This document shows, piece after piece, positions 46,521 through 60,465 of a DNA stretch of 64,000 nucleotides (position 1 is the stretch's first letter; each line of letters starts with the position of its first letter). The translations under genes and the position numbers were made by a program. The notes below the pieces were generated by a model. It saw only the letters and a program-made list of their open reading frames with translations, made no database searches and had not been told where the DNA came from. The DNA is from Pegea sp. RAD2-039 (taxonomy: Eukaryota > Chordata > Thaliacea > Salpida > Salpidae), in the NCBI GenBank assembly GCA_034620365.1, contig JAQGEQ010000380.1, positions 3,658,001 to 3,722,000 of the forward strand. Reading direction: 5' to 3'.

Positions 46521-49500
46521 ATGACGTTAACCATCCACAACCACCTTCAACCACCTACTCTGCAGTGCACCAATCAAAGTCTTTCGCCTTTCATTCCAAA
46601 TGATTTTACGAGTCCACGTAAGTAAAAGTAAATCTTTACTATAAACCTCAAATAGAAATAGTATAACAAATAAGTAGATAATCAATAAATGTTTTACTCA
46701 AAGGTTTGCTTCAGACATTCACTACAGTTCCTCAAAATTCAAATATCATCCGGGGTAAGATTAGTTACTTCACTTTTGTCTCGTCAAAGTAATTGTATTA
46801 TGACGTCATTGTGTTCGTCTAATAGAAACGAACGAAAAAGATGATGATGCAATAAAGTTATTCATCGGACAAGTTCCCAAAGATTGGGAAGAGAAGGAAC
46901 TAATGCAAATTTTTACACCGTTTGGTCAAATTTATGAACTTTCAATCTTAAGAGACAAGTACACTGGATTACATAAAGGTCTTATTTGATATTCAGTTCT
47001 AATCTTTGAGTGGTTTGTTAGTTTGATTAGTAATCAATTCAAATGATCAAGCCAGATCAATTGCTTTCAAATGAGTATTTGATTTTTAATTTCTACAGCA
47101 AATTGTCTTTTTATTGCCATATTCACAAATCGTATTGCCAAAAAACTAACTGTTTAACATAAAGCAAATTTTAGGAAAAATCATTAGCCAAAATAAAAAA
47201 TCTATTAATTGGTTGCTTTTATTGATTTATTTTATATTTAAATATCTCTTAGACTGAAGAAATGTTTGCTTAGCAGTTGTTTATTATAATTGTTATTTTC
47301 AGGATGCGCATTTTTAACATACGCTCGCAAGGTGGCAGCATTGAATGCTCAGAATAATCTTCACGAAAAGCGAATTTTACCAGGAGTAAGAACCTTAGTT
47401 AAAATAATTAATGATTTTACAAGCTAATTTGGAAAAGTATTAAAATATAAATAGATTATTTTAGCATAGCACTAAACTTATTTCGCTATTTTCAAGATAA
47501 TATTTTTTGTATTTAGTTGCAACTGCATGTGCAGTAAAAAAGTTGGCTATATGAAGAAAAGGGCATAAATAATTTATAGAAAATTTCTCAGTTAGGTTTT
47601 CTGTAGCAAAGATCGATTTTACAGAAAAAAGTTTCTTACCAGTTAGCTAGCTATCAGATGTTTTTGTATTTAAACCTTTTTATTTTTTATCTGTAATTCT
47701 GAAGTTTTCATAGATATTTAAAGATATTTAAATATTTTATTTTAATTTTAAACCGTAAATCATAATTGTTCTCATTTAATTCAGTTCATTCATTAATTAT
47801 TTCTTTTTTGATTTTTTGCTAATTTTGTCTTGTTTTAAAAAAAGATGAATCATCCTTTGCAAGTAAAACCTGCTGATGCAGTGAATAAATCAGGTGATTC
47901 ATTTTATCGAGTTGTCTTCTAATCAAAGTTTCCTATAATTTTTTATTTTATAGAGGATAGAAAACTTTTTGTTGGAATGCTAGGAAAGACTTTAGAAGAA
48001 CAAGACGTCAGAAAAGTTTTTGAAGCATTTGGCCCGATAGAAGAGTGCACAATTTTAAGGTTTTTAATTCAATAAATTGTTCTACTTTTAAATAGACTTT
48101 TTTGTCTGCTAGAACCCCTGAAGGTCAAAGTAAAGGATGTGCATTTGTCAAACTGGCATCGCATCAGGAAGCAAAAACAGCAATTGAACAACTTCATGGA
48201 AGCAGAACTATGCCGGTATTATAAACTTGACATTTTTAGATTGTTTAATTTTTTAACAAGTAAAAGTATTTTTATAGAAATAATGTAAGAAGCTAGAATA
48301 CTTTTGTTTCTTTGTAAATTTAAAATCTGTTTTTAACAATTCCGTTATAATTAAACTATTAGTGTACTTTTTGAAAAGAATTTTGTCGTTTGTAACTAAA
48401 TATGAATTATAAAAGTATATATAAATTAAAAAATTTCAATAAAGATTTCAACTCAGAACAGAAATTTGAAATAATCTTCATGTAACATTTTTCTTTTTTT
48501 GATAACACTTAAAAAATATCATTCAAAATTTTCATATAAAAAAATTAAATAGAAAATTTTGAAAGTTATGAAAAAAAGTTATGTTCAATAAGTTTTTTAA
48601 AGTTCAAATTAAAAATAAGCGCAAATAGTTGCAAAACTAAATTTGGAACTTTTATAAGAAATTATTTAACAAAAATCAATCAAACGCATTTACTTGTCGC
48701 CCAGAAAAATTAAAAAAAAGCATAAGATTGAGAATATTTCCTTTATTTGATTGTAAACTGAAGAAGTTAACTTATTAGTATTAATTTTAATTGAGACATC
48801 GTGATTAGCAAAACCGCTACAAATCTAGAACTGAAGTTTTGCAACAACTTTTGTTATATATACATTATCCGTTTAAATGTCTAGATTTCTTATTATAAAG
48901 TAAAAATGATTTATGTAGTGCAACTAGAAGTTTACATTCGTCGCTAGAAATCTAAGCAATGATCTGTTAGTTTTAAAAATGTTTTTTCTTTAATTTAATT
49001 AGGTTTATGAGAATGAGTTTAAACCTTTTAAAATTGATTTATCCAAAGTTGTTATGAAAGTGAAAGTACTTGTAGCCTGTTTACAAATTGAATTTCTTTT
49101 TTAACAACTGTTTGTATTTTGTAAATCATGTTATATTCATAAATTTTACTGCACCACTAATATAAAATTAAGCTATTTAGATAATTGTTTTCTTATTTTA
49201 TAACTAAATCAGTGTTTTTTTCAAAAACTAAAAATATGAAACATATAACTGATAAAATATTGCTATGTCCAAGTTTTTTTTGTACCACAGATAGTTTTAG
49301 AAGAATTTATCCATATCAAGTTTATATATTTCCCATTCTATTAAGAAACTTTGTTTTGTCAAAAACTTTATATCTTTTTAATGTCTGTACATTGATATAT
49401 TTAGAACAAAATAAATTATTCATTAACTATGACCTTACATAAAAACCTTTGTAAGCAAAATTTCATTGCACAGCTAAAAACCTAAAATTTTCTATGCCAA

Positions 49501-52320
49501 ATGGTATTGATTTTTATGCTTGAAGTTAGATTTATAAGCCTTAATAATATTCTAAATGAATTGTATAAATCTAGTCAATAATTTTACAAAGAAACAAATT
49601 TCTCGATAAAGCATGTCTAAATACAAGACAAATAAAAGTTATTATCAAATAATAATATTAATAATAAGAAATAGTTTTAGTTACTAGCTTCATCAGGTGC
49701 TTGAAGCTCTGAAAAATAGATGAAATATTTAAGTAGCTTTGAAGTAAAACTAACTTAAAAACTATTTTGAACTTTTGAAAGAAGCACCTAAAGAAGTTTT
49801 AAAATATTTCTTAATTCAACATTTTAAAATCATCTTCAATGTTTGTAGGGAGCCTCTTCAAGTTTGGTAGTGAAGTTTGCAGACACAGACAGAGAAAGAG
49901 CTATTCGCAGAATGCAGCAACTAACTCAAACGTACAGCTTTATCAGCCCGTTGCCTCTTCAATTAGGTACAACTTATGGACTTCCTTATACATCGGTATG
50001 TTCTAATTTTGAAAACTATTTATAAAAAACGTTTAATTAAATTTGTTAAGTTTGACACAAGCATTTTTCGAGATTATTTGAACAATTGATTTTATTCATA
50101 TAAATCTGAAAGTTACAAATTCTCAAACTGATCGTTTTGATCAATAAATGTCCTTAATTTTGACTTTGAATTTAATCGCTGCTGATTTTAAAATGATTTT
50201 TTTTCTAATATGACTGTCAGTCAGTAAAGCAGATGCTTATGTGATGCATTATTCATAAGACAACGCCATCAAGTGGTTTTGATAGATTCGAGAAACAGAT
50301 GGAAAATACAACAAAAATCGATGCAGACAGAGAAAATGTAAAGACTATTTGAGTGGTAGGGGGAGGGCTAGTGATCAGGATGAAAAATCTCTTCTCTTTT
50401 TATATTTGGATATTAACTTTTCTAAATAGCCAAATGAAATATTCATGAATCTTTTTTCAGTCAATCTCTTAAAGATCAGCGAAGTACTTTTAAAATTCCA
50501 ATTTTAAGAATAGCACTGAGAAGTATTTATATTTAGAAAGCGTTGTTGACGAACATCTTTCTGCTTATATAAAGTTAAATAAGCAGCTTTCAAGCTCTTC
50601 TTATTAAAACAGATTTTCAAGAAGAAAATGAAAGTGTAAAGAACTTTAAATCAACCTCAAATTGTTTAAATTTATAAATTTAATATTGTAAAAGTAAAAA
50701 TTAGTATTAAAAATTTGTTTTACCTTCCACCAAAAAAGGTTGAGATGACTTTTAGTAATTTTGCTCGTAATAAACACATTTTACTGACACGATAAATTAG
50801 ATTTCATTTAAATTTTAAAATAGTAGCTTTAAAGAACCTAAAATTTGGCTGTGAAAACGAGAATTTCGATCCAATTACATTTAACGTTCAATAGTTGTTC
50901 GACAACAGCATGGAACTAGTCGTCGCGTCTTCTAATATCACGTGATATTTTTTCACAGGGAGTAGTGTCTGCAGGTGGTTGGAACACAGCAACGCAACCT
51001 GCTACCGTTATGCCTTCACCCGCCGGTTAGTAAAAATATGTTTTAGTTGAAATACATTAAGTTTAATTTTACTAAATTTAGATTTATTACTTTATTTATT
51101 TTATACCAATTTTTGAGTCATATCAATTAGTTAGCTGAAAAGTTTTGTTTTCATTTTTTATTTTAGGTTGTTTTATGTCTACAGTTCTGCATCCTCAGCA
51201 CCAAACAGCAATTCCAGCTCTTTCAAGCACACCTCAAAGTCCAGTAGCACCTCTTACTACCATTAATCTTCTTCCTCAAACTTCCACTGCTCAAAGTTCA
51301 AGCGCAACATCTACTGATGCAACAGCAATCTATCCACTTCAAGCTTATACAGGTTGTAACTTATTCGTTCTTTCACTTTTACTCATTTTTCATCTTAGCT
51401 CAAACTCCTCCAGCTGGAGCAGTTGATGCTACTCAGCAATATGCATCTCCACACCCTTACACAGGTATAAATAATTCATAATCTGTCTAATTCTATTTTT
51501 AGATATGTCTGAATATATCATCAGAGTTGATTTTGTTTCAGTGGTTTATGTTCCAACACAACCATACGCACCTACAGCGACACAATATTCACCAGTAGCC
51601 GCGACCGCTGCAGCAGTGACTCCGAGTCCAACGCCAATAACTCCCACTCTTCCACCAACTTCTACAACACATGCTCCACAAAAAGAAGGTTTGTCATCAT
51701 TAATTTGTATCAAATGTGTCTGCGTCAAGCAGCAGAACAAAAAAAAATTGACTTATAATCCTGCTTTCTGCCACATGTCTGTCATAAACATTTAATATTG
51801 AGTTGGTTTTTTAAAATAAAGACCTTCAAAGACCCTCAGTAAAACTATAGTCAGAAACTTGACATGTAAATAAATTTTGGGATTTTTTTGGTGGATAGTT
51901 TCTGCAGTAAGCTTTTAAAATGATGGCTTTCAACGGTAGCTTATATTTCTATCATTTACAACTGAAACTCACAATTTTCAAGGTCCGGAGGGGTGCAATC
52001 TATTCATTTATCATCTTCCACAAGACTTTCAAGACAGCGATCTCGCTTGCGTCTTTCAACCTTTTGGCAACGTGATCTCTGCTAAAGTCTTTATTGATCG
52101 AGCAACTAATCAAAGCAAATGCTTCGGTATGAGACTCGGGGTGGATAAGCTGGTTGATGATATTCGCCAAATCATATTTTTTTTTATCACAGGTTTTGTA
52201 AGTTATGATAACACAACAAGCTCTCAAGCTGCAATTCAAACGATGAACGGATTTCAAATTGGTATGAAACGATTGAAAGTTCAATTGAAAAGACCTAAAG
52301 ATCAAAGCAGACCCTACTAA
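46521..52320 (+). CDS. CELF: CELF3-6/Bruno-like RNA-binding protein, three RRMs
   Basis: Thirteen exons: 46521-46617, 46826-46978, 47303-47385, 47845-47893, 47954-48059, 48113-48215, 49849-49995, 50959-51025, 51167-51352, 51399-51464, 51542-51688, 51983-52126, 52193-52320, giving 491 residues. RRM1 (about 43-118: LFIGQV, HKGCAFLTY), RRM2 (131-208: [15 protein letters not shown]), a Pro/Thr/Ser/Ala-rich linker, and RRM3 (407-483: LFIYHL, CFGFVSY) ending [18 protein letters not shown] then [25 protein letters not shown] after RRM2 and the KRPKD tail place it with CELF3-6 rather than CELF1/2. The family controls alternative splicing and mRNA stability and translation through GU-rich elements. 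An in-frame TAA just before the ATG supports the start. Introns of 1.6 and 1.0 kb follow exons 6 and 7; no gene is seen inside them. AATAAA lies at 52,348. Confidence 0.96.
46801..46808 (+). promoter_or_regulatory. Perfect TGACGTCA palindrome in CELF intron 1
   Basis: Consensus CREB/ATF site 18 bases before CELF exon 2. The same octamer occurs at 52,685 and 62,358. The position close to a splice acceptor makes a promoter role uncertain. Confidence 0.3.
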
Positions 52321-53541
52321 CAGTACCTATGATGATGAAGGCATCGTAATAAATCAACCCATTGTTTTCAAAGTGAGTATTAACACGTGATGTTAATGAG
52401 CTTGATATTTTGGCGAGTGAAACACGTTGAAAACGAATCAACTAGTCCTAAATCCAAAAAAAACAAGCGATGTATACATACAGAACAAAGCTTGTGGACA
52501 TAGACTTACCTTTTCCCACATTCAACGTGTATTTTAAGTTACTCACATATGATTATATGATGGTAAAATTCTTATTCGTTATTTCTTGGCCCTCAGGTTG
52601 ACCGAAAGTCCGGTCCATCTAATCATACAAACTACAGCAAATTACCTTGAGGTTTTAAACGTTGTGTTTGTCACCGTTGTAACATGACGTCACACACCAA
52701 AAAAATGATTCTGATTTAATTTTCTGTTTTTTATATCATCTTAAAATTGTTACTGTGTCTTCTTTGAACTCTTGCTCGCAAAACTTGCCAAAATTCTAAA
52801 TGTTGATTCGTGACTGACATTGGTTGCTTGCATCGGGTCTTCAGTTGGTTTTTGTTTCAGTCACAAATTTGGTGTTTGTGGCTTGCTAGTATATGAAGTA
52901 AAAAACATTTCAGAAACATTTCAGTCTTAGAATTTCAAATCGAGTTTGAAGGAAAAATCTAATGCTTTAGTTTAGAGCTTTTTAGAACAGCTTATGAAAT
53001 ATAAAAACTTTAATTATATGTTTTGTGTATGTGATTATTGTAATTATTTGTTTTATGTATGTGCAATAAATATTCAGTATAAACTAAAGTATTCAGCCAT
53101 TTAGTTATCTAATTTATATAAACTTATTTAACTTTGTTTTTTATATTTTTCAGAAACTTGTACATATCATTTGCATCGATAAATCTATATAAAGACGATA
53201 TCTACCTAACAACTGTATCTTCAATCAGATGACTATCAATATTTTCTGATTTATTTTACTCTTAATTAGCGTTTGCTATGATCTTACGTACTGTACATAT
53301 GTAACCTTTATTGAGCACTCATAAGTATTTGTAAATAAGCTACTATAAACTTAAAAATGAATAATTAAGACCAAGTAAAAAGCCGACTGTTGAAGTAAAT
53401 CATCTACTTTCTTCAAATCTACTTCTGTGGCAGGAATTGTGCAATTCAACATTTTTCTTTCACTTATTACCGTCGTTTCGTGCTCGAATTGTAAATAAAA
53501 TTGTTTTAAGAAAATCTAGTTTATTTCAAACTGTTATGTCG
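52321..53541. other. Convergent 3' region between CELF and CD36-like genes
   Basis: CELF 3' UTR, with AATAAA at 52,348 and another about 53,064, and on the minus strand the CD36-like poly(A) signal (TTTATT at 53,520-53,525). A TGACGTCA palindrome lies at 52,685-52,692. No further gene is seen. Confidence 0.6.
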
Positions 53542-56500
53542 TTAAAACTTCTGTGAAGAGCTTGTCTGATCTTCTGAAGTAAAACTTGAGTTTTTAATTC
53601 CAACTTTATCCATCTGAAATTGTTGAAATAGTAGAAAAATTAGTAAAAAAGACAGAAATTTAACAAACTTGTAAATCATCTATTTCTTTAACTTTCAAAC
53701 ACTTGTAACTGAGGTAAAAAACTGATGAAAGCAGAATTATTCCACCGACAATACAGACAACAATTTGTAGGATCCTTATGATGTTTTCTAAGTCATATAG
53801 CAAACTGCAAATTTTAAAACGGAGTTAAGTTTTTTTAGTAAACAGATGTAAGAATACCAAAAAAAATTAAAATTATTGAAGTAAATTAGATTAAGTAAAA
53901 ATTGTTTACTTCCATTTTCAAACCTTATTAATATTTCTGCATCTTCATCTGTGATCTCAGCATTTTCATTTACCCATAATACAGGGAATAACAAGGTTTT
54001 ATTGATTGGCTGATACATACTAAAATAGTAATTACATTAGTGGCTATAATTTTAAACAAACTTAGAACTTACGATACACGTGGTTCATTGTCAATTAACA
54101 TGTTAATCTGTAAACGTTTGTCTACTTTAATTGCAGTTCCTGTAATCTGCAAATCAAAGAGATTAAAGTTTGTTTGCTTTGTCAACACGTCTCAAATATA
54201 TTACTGGCTCGTATACTAAAGCTGCAACATGCTTTTCTGTATCTGGTGGAGATATACCTTCAACCATGTCCAGATAAAAGCCTTCACCAAACAGGTAATG
54301 TGGGCAAGTTATTGCAATTGGGGCACCTATAGTAAAATCAATCTATAATCAATATTTATTTGATAAATTATTTAAATTGGTGAAAATATTTACAATATTA
54401 AAAAAATCAAGCTTTTTTTTTTAAGATTTGATGCTTCAAATAAAGTTTATCGAAGAGCTTGATGCTTTTTACCGTGCTGACATGCTTGTAAAGATATCCC
54501 TCCGTCGTGGTGGCAAAGTATTGAAGTATTATGGTGACAAAAGCAATCATTATATTCATTTTTCTGAGGAGACTGGAAAATTTCTCTCGGAGTTGTTACT
54601 TTCCAGCCTTTAACTCCTCGAACTTCAACCTCTTTTTCAAAGACTCCATACAGAGATCTATTGTTATTCAAATCTTATGATTAAAATAAAGCAAGAAAAC
54701 TTTTATTAAAAAGCGAAACTTTATTTTACTTAAAAAATTTGATTGTTTAAAAAGCCGATTTGTGTTACTTTGTTTGAAGAAACTGTTTTGATTTTAACTT
54801 TAGATTATTTCATCATTTATTTCTAAAAACTACTTGTTTAATATTATTCTTTCTATGAAATTAAAAAACCTGCAAACATCATCCACAAAGAAGTATACAT
54901 AGTCTTCTTGTTTCATGTAAGGTGGCGTTGTTGTTCCATCTTTAAAAATTAATAGAAATTCAACAATAAGCTTTTGTTTTTATGAATTTGTACTTGATTA
55001 TCATCCTAAGTGAAAATAAAGTAAAAATTTGAAAGTATTTCTAAGAATGGAACTTTAAAAAAGAGAAGAAATCTGATATTACCTGTTCCATTTAACATGT
55101 TACATTGTTCAGTTTTCCAGTAATCCAACTTACTATAAAACAATTAATAATTAACTGACTAAAACAAAAACAAAACTAATTTAATCAGCAATTGGAATAA
55201 ATTGAAATAATACTAAACATAAAACAGTCCTAACGAAAAAATTAAATAGTTTTATGACTGATGTAATTGTGATCGTAATTTTAAAACTCTTTCAAATCCG
55301 GATTTATTGGATAAGGTTTAGCAACAAGGTAAGTATGTGAATAATTACTGAAAGTAAATCTTTAAACATTTCATTTTGTAGTAGCATCAACCTCTAAGTA
55401 TTCGCATATATTTTCTATTATATAAAAGAATTTTATAAAAATTTAAAACTTTTTTATGTAAATGCTGTTTGAGGTTATTGATTTTTAAAGCAGTAATAGT
55501 CCAAATACAATAATTTTAACGTAGTGTTTCCAATAATGTGAAATTGACAGCCTGTCAAGTTTCACTACTTTTTTAGAGTCCGTTTTCAATCAAGTTTAAA
55601 TAAATGGTAGGTACTGATAACAATTATTTGAAAGCTTACCAATAAGAAATATTGATTTTAGAACATTTTAAAAAGTAATTAAAATAAATTTTCAAATTGT
55701 TAAACTTTAAATAATTGTTTTGTCAAAATATTTTATATATATAATGCTTTCACTACAACTAATTAAAATCTAACTAGTAGTTTGTATCTTTAAAATCAAG
55801 TTAATAATTATCAAAAGAAAAAAACATAGTATTCATGAAAACATAGATACAAATTCTTAAGCTTATAAAACTTGGGTAACTAAAAACGAAGTATTAAAGT
55901 CTTGGAACAGTTTGATCATTATTTTCAAATCAAAAGACAAACAAGTTATTAAAAAGGTATTTTTATGAATAAAATTCTTTTTGAAAAGCTAATTGCATCA
56001 TAAAATTAAATAAATTGCTTGCTTAAATACATCTGATAGAAAATACCTTTCATTTTTGAATTTTGTAATCATATTCAAACTACTAAGATTATATTTTCCA
56101 GAATTTACTTGATAGTTAAACCACCCTTTTGATTTATTTGTCTGTTAAAGAAGAAACAGATAAAATAAGAATTTTACTCAGAAAATTAAAAGTTATTTTA
56201 CACAAAAAAAGAAAGTCTACTCATTTGGCTTCAACACGATTTTAACAAGTTTTGAAATTTATTTACTTACATTCATAAACAGACCAAAATTATCTGGTAT
56301 TGTAGCATCTGGAAGTAACTCCTTGATAAATCCTGCTATTTTATCGTAAATATCATCTTGATAACCAAAAAGCAAATCATGAACAGAACGTGTAATTAGT
56401 AATGAGCTTTTTGTTTCTTCAAATAGTTTGTTAATTGCTTTCAGTATTGGAAATGTCAAGTTTACATTATGATACTCCAGAATTGGTATTAAAGACTAGA

Positions 56501-57327
56501 ATACAATTTAGAGAAGAATAAATAAGATAGATTTAATGATAATTGTTGAAAACAATCAGCTTTTTTTGAATAATATCAACTTCATTTTTTCGCTTCAATA
56601 TATTCAGTTGTTACAAAAACTTGTTTTCTGAAGCAATTACAGAAAATGTTATTTACATCAACCACATCAACGTACTCCTGCAACTATATTAGCTGTAGTG
56701 ATCAGATCATTTTCGCTTCCATTCGATCTACTTTCCCAAAAATAAATTTCAGTCTTTTGTCGAAAGTTAACTAAATCAGGCTCTTCATAAATGATATTAT
56801 CTTTATTTAAGTATTCTCTACAAAAAAGAAAAGCGATATGTAAATTAGCTTAAATTGATCTATAAACTAAGTCTAATATTCAGATTAAATGTTCCTATAT
56901 TGTATATTACTTTCTTGCTAAAAAGCTTTAAGTTATTCTAATTACTTTATATGGAGTTAAAAAATTAACAAATACCTGTAAACATAAGGACCAACTTCTT
57001 CAACTTGTAGTTTTATTGATCCCGAAGAGCTTTGAGTTAAGAATTCTTCTGCATTTGTAACATTAAAAAAGTAATAATCCAAATAGGTTGGAGTTTCAAC
57101 CTCTTTCCATATTAGATCGTAAAAAATCGTTCCTTCGCTAATTGTTAGTTGCTAAATCAAGAATGATCAAAAATATTTTATTAAATGAAAAATAATCTTA
57201 CATCAGTTAAAATTGCATCAAAAAGTAGTTTGAATACTTGAAGAGATATGCCTCCTACAATTACTAGAACAACTCCAAGAACAACAAGAACTGCAGCACA
57301 AACTGTTTTGGTGCAACTACAAGACAT
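53542..57327 (-). CDS. CD36/SCARB/LIMP2-family scavenger receptor
   Basis: Minus-strand exons: 57202-57327, 56976-57151, 56676-56817, 56271-56495, 56047-56141, 55083-55132, 54870-54939, 54473-54657, 54205-54326, 54073-54146, 53924-54019, then 53804 down to a stop at 53,660 (501 residues), or to a donor at 53,692 joined to 53542-53613 (514 residues). Short N-terminal cytoplasmic Cys residues and a membrane helix (about 8-30), a large lumenal domain, and a C-terminal helix (ILQIVVCIVGGIILLSS) give the family's two-pass hairpin. Diagnostic blocks: LLFGYQDDI, SLYGVFEKEVEVRG, the Cys cluster CFCHHN and ITCPHYLFGEG, RLQINMLI, LFPVLWVNE. Several N-glycosylation sequons are present. Members bind lipids, lipoproteins or pathogens, or act in lysosomes; I cannot tell which here. 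A minus-strand poly(A) signal stands at 53,520, just past the alternative stop. Confidence 0.94.
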
Positions 57328-60300
57328 GTTTAAGACTAATTTACTAATTAGCTCACTGAAGCTTTTATATTTTACTCTGCCTAAGCCGCCTTTTAAAAAT
57401 GAACTGTATGAGACCTACAATAAACTTAAAAAACAAACAGTTTATTTGAATAAGAATGCAAAGTCATTTTATCTTTTCCTCTATTATTGTATGTGATTAG
57501 AATTTGTTGAAAAATAATTATATTTAAACAAATTAATTAAATACTAAATTAAAGCACTGAATTGTTGTTTTCATTTGATTGCAGCTGTAATTTGCAGAAG
57601 GCAAGCCTAAGGCATAAAACAGTTCGATAAATTAAAAAAAATATTTATTTTATAAAATCGTTGTAAACAGATATCATTTACTGATCTCTTTAAACAAGAT
57701 GTTACTAGAAACTTCAATAAAAATATCTGAATAAATAGATTTTATTTCAAACTACTCTGAATGCAACATAATTTAATGACAATGTAATCGAAATAATCAA
57801 GTTATGATAATTTAATATTTTTTCTTATTTAAATTCCAAAATTTTCAAAAGTTGTGTTTAAGTAAAAGCTTAACGCAGAAGTCATATTGAAATAAAAGAA
57901 AAAAGCATGATGCATTTAAAACAATGTTAAAAATTATAAAGTTGAAAAAAATGTTTAAAGATGTTTTCTTTGTTTTAAAACGATAACTGAAATTATTTGC
58001 AATAAATTTAGGAAATATCATAAAAACTAATAAGGACACTTTAAAATGATATTTTCATGAAAAATCAAATGTAATATTTAAGGTTTTCCTAGTTTCAAAG
58101 TTTCAAATTAAATCAAAAATATGTTAAAATGCCAGATAAAATTCAAAAAATTTTCTGAGCTTTCGCTTAAAATGACAGCTATTAGTAATATGCAAAGATA
58201 ATGTTTATAAAGGTGATAGCTATATCAAATTTTGTAAATAGCTTTTTATATTGAGAAATATATAAAGTGATTCAAATCCTTATGAAAAAATGCTTTTTTA
58301 AACAAAACTTCTTTTTAATTACTTAAGTCAAGTAGTATTTGAAGTAGTCAATATTTTGGCAGCTGTGCATTTAAACAATCTGTTTTAATGAAGCTTATTT
58401 GAGCATAACTGAGGCAGCTTTTCATTAAACAACTGTATCAGATTTGATATCTTAAGATTTTATAAATCATCTTTTCATCAATAGTTTGATATCAGAATAA
58501 TGTTAACTTGTATCTAACTTTTCAGAGCAAAAAAACTCAATGTTAACTAAATGTATCAAAAGTCATCAAATTTCTCAATAGATAAATATTGGTTCAAAAA
58601 GTTTGAAAACATGAATAATTTTTCGATGAAAATAACTTATAAGTAATCCATTCGATAATTTTTCAATTTTTATTTGTTTATTAGTGTTTGATTGCTTGAA
58701 TAAGTAAAATATTTAGTAATATACGCCATATGTAGATGAAAGATCAAAACGTTTTCTCCTAATCATCAATTAGTCATTAGGGCACAAACAACTTGCAAGT
58801 ATTTTATTACATATTGATAATTAGATGTAGATTGTATTTAGCTTGTATTTAGTTTCTGTAAATCTATTCTTAAATTATTGATTATTTGTACTTTGTCTGA
58901 GTAAAAGGAAATTACTGATATTATTATGAAGCTTCATTAAGTTGATTTTTAATCTTCAGAAAACCTAACTTCAACTTTAGCTAGCCTACAAATCTTGTAA
59001 GTTATTTTAGGCTTAGATTTAATTCTCTTCTTATTTAATTACTTAAATCAGAAATTTAAAATCTATTTAATATTTAATTTTTTATCATTATATTAAAGAT
59101 ATAAGATCGATTTTAGTTTGAAATTCTTTTTCTGACTTGAAAAAGCTTTAAATATTTTTAATTTAGTAAGTTTAACATCTTACTCTAGTCTTTGAAAATC
59201 TACCTTTTTAGTTTCAGCCGAACGGAATTTTAAAAAAAATATGAAATCATAAAACTCATAAAGTTATTTTGTGGATAAAATTCAAGACAAATTTTGTATC
59301 TAGTGCTCATAGATTCCTAAAAATATCTTTCGAACATTTGACTATTCTAATAAAGTGGTATTTTTTTAGTATTAGTGAGTATATGCACAATCTTTGACAG
59401 ACACTAAAGTTCTTCTAACTTAAAATTTTAGAAGACGTGATAAAAACAAGACTCCTAGCAAAAATAACCAGATTTCCTTTTTGGACATCATGTTGGTTAA
59501 TACTTGTCTAATTGATGATCGAAACTTAACAGAATAAAAGAGAAAATTTTGACTTCAAATCATCAAGCGTTCTCAGATTGAACAATTGCGTCATAGTTAA
59601 AGTATTAACAAAATATCTTATATTAATATGAATTAGTTAAAAGTTAATTTTAAATCAACTCAACTTTCATACTTGTCATTTCTCAACTTTTTTTATCTCC
59701 AAAAGTTTCATCAGATCTTCAATCTTGAGTGAGGACAAGCAAATGAATATGCTTGAATAAATCTAGAGTAAAGAGTAAAATATTACAACTGTTATAGATG
59801 AAGTTTGAATAAAATAATTTCTTGTTATATAAGATCAGTACACCAGAAAAGAATGTAAATAAATTGAGCTAAATTCAATTTAGAGTCATTAGGTTCTATT
59901 AGAGCCTGAATTTTCACTAAAATACTAAATAATAAATATTAATGCAAAAATGAAGCATGAAAAAGTTATTTGTGTTTTATCAATCATTTATTCATGTAAA
60001 CAAGACATGAAAAGCATTCAATGTAAAGTATCCACGAATGCTCTGTGTAAGAAACTTAAAAATGTAAGAGCCAAAAATAAAGAAATTATAACCCCAGAAA
60101 CTTTTAAAAAAAAGTTTATATGAAGTTTTAAATGTAGATTAAATCACTCTCTTACAGAAGTTTCATCAATGAGATCAATGAGGTGGCTCTTTTGAGGATT
60201 CATAATAAAAGTAAAGTGCGCGTTTGGTGAGGAATAGATCAAGAAAAGATCTTGGGATAGATTCATATATTATTCAAGTAAAATCTAAAATAATCTTACA

Positions 60301-60465
60301 GATAAAACTTTGATGCAGCCATCATAGTTCTATCGATCAAATCAAACATCGTCATGGCAACATTTTCATAACTTTGGACGAGATGGAATTTGCAGAAGAT
60401 AGAGTATAAAGCCAAAGAAACTCAAAAGTTATATTTAATATTTAATAATGTATATATATCTTAAT
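57328..60465. other. Intergenic region without recognised gene
   Basis: A+T-rich on both strands. The frames at 57,248-57,496 (+) and 57,845-58,039 (-) are an antisense shadow of CD36 exon 1 and low-complexity sequence respectively. Presumably contains the CD36-like promoter near 57,330. Confidence 0.55.

Noticed and set aside
49185-49442. 85-codon frame in CELF intron 6 as a nested gene
   Set aside because: Low-complexity Phe/Leu/Lys sequence with no motif; ordinary intronic open frame.
51546-51740. Gly/Val-rich minus-strand frame in CELF
   Set aside because: Antisense of the Pro/Thr/Ala-rich CELF linker exon; composition explains its openness.
54428-54613. Plus-strand 61-codon frame
   Set aside because: Antisense of CD36-family exon 8.
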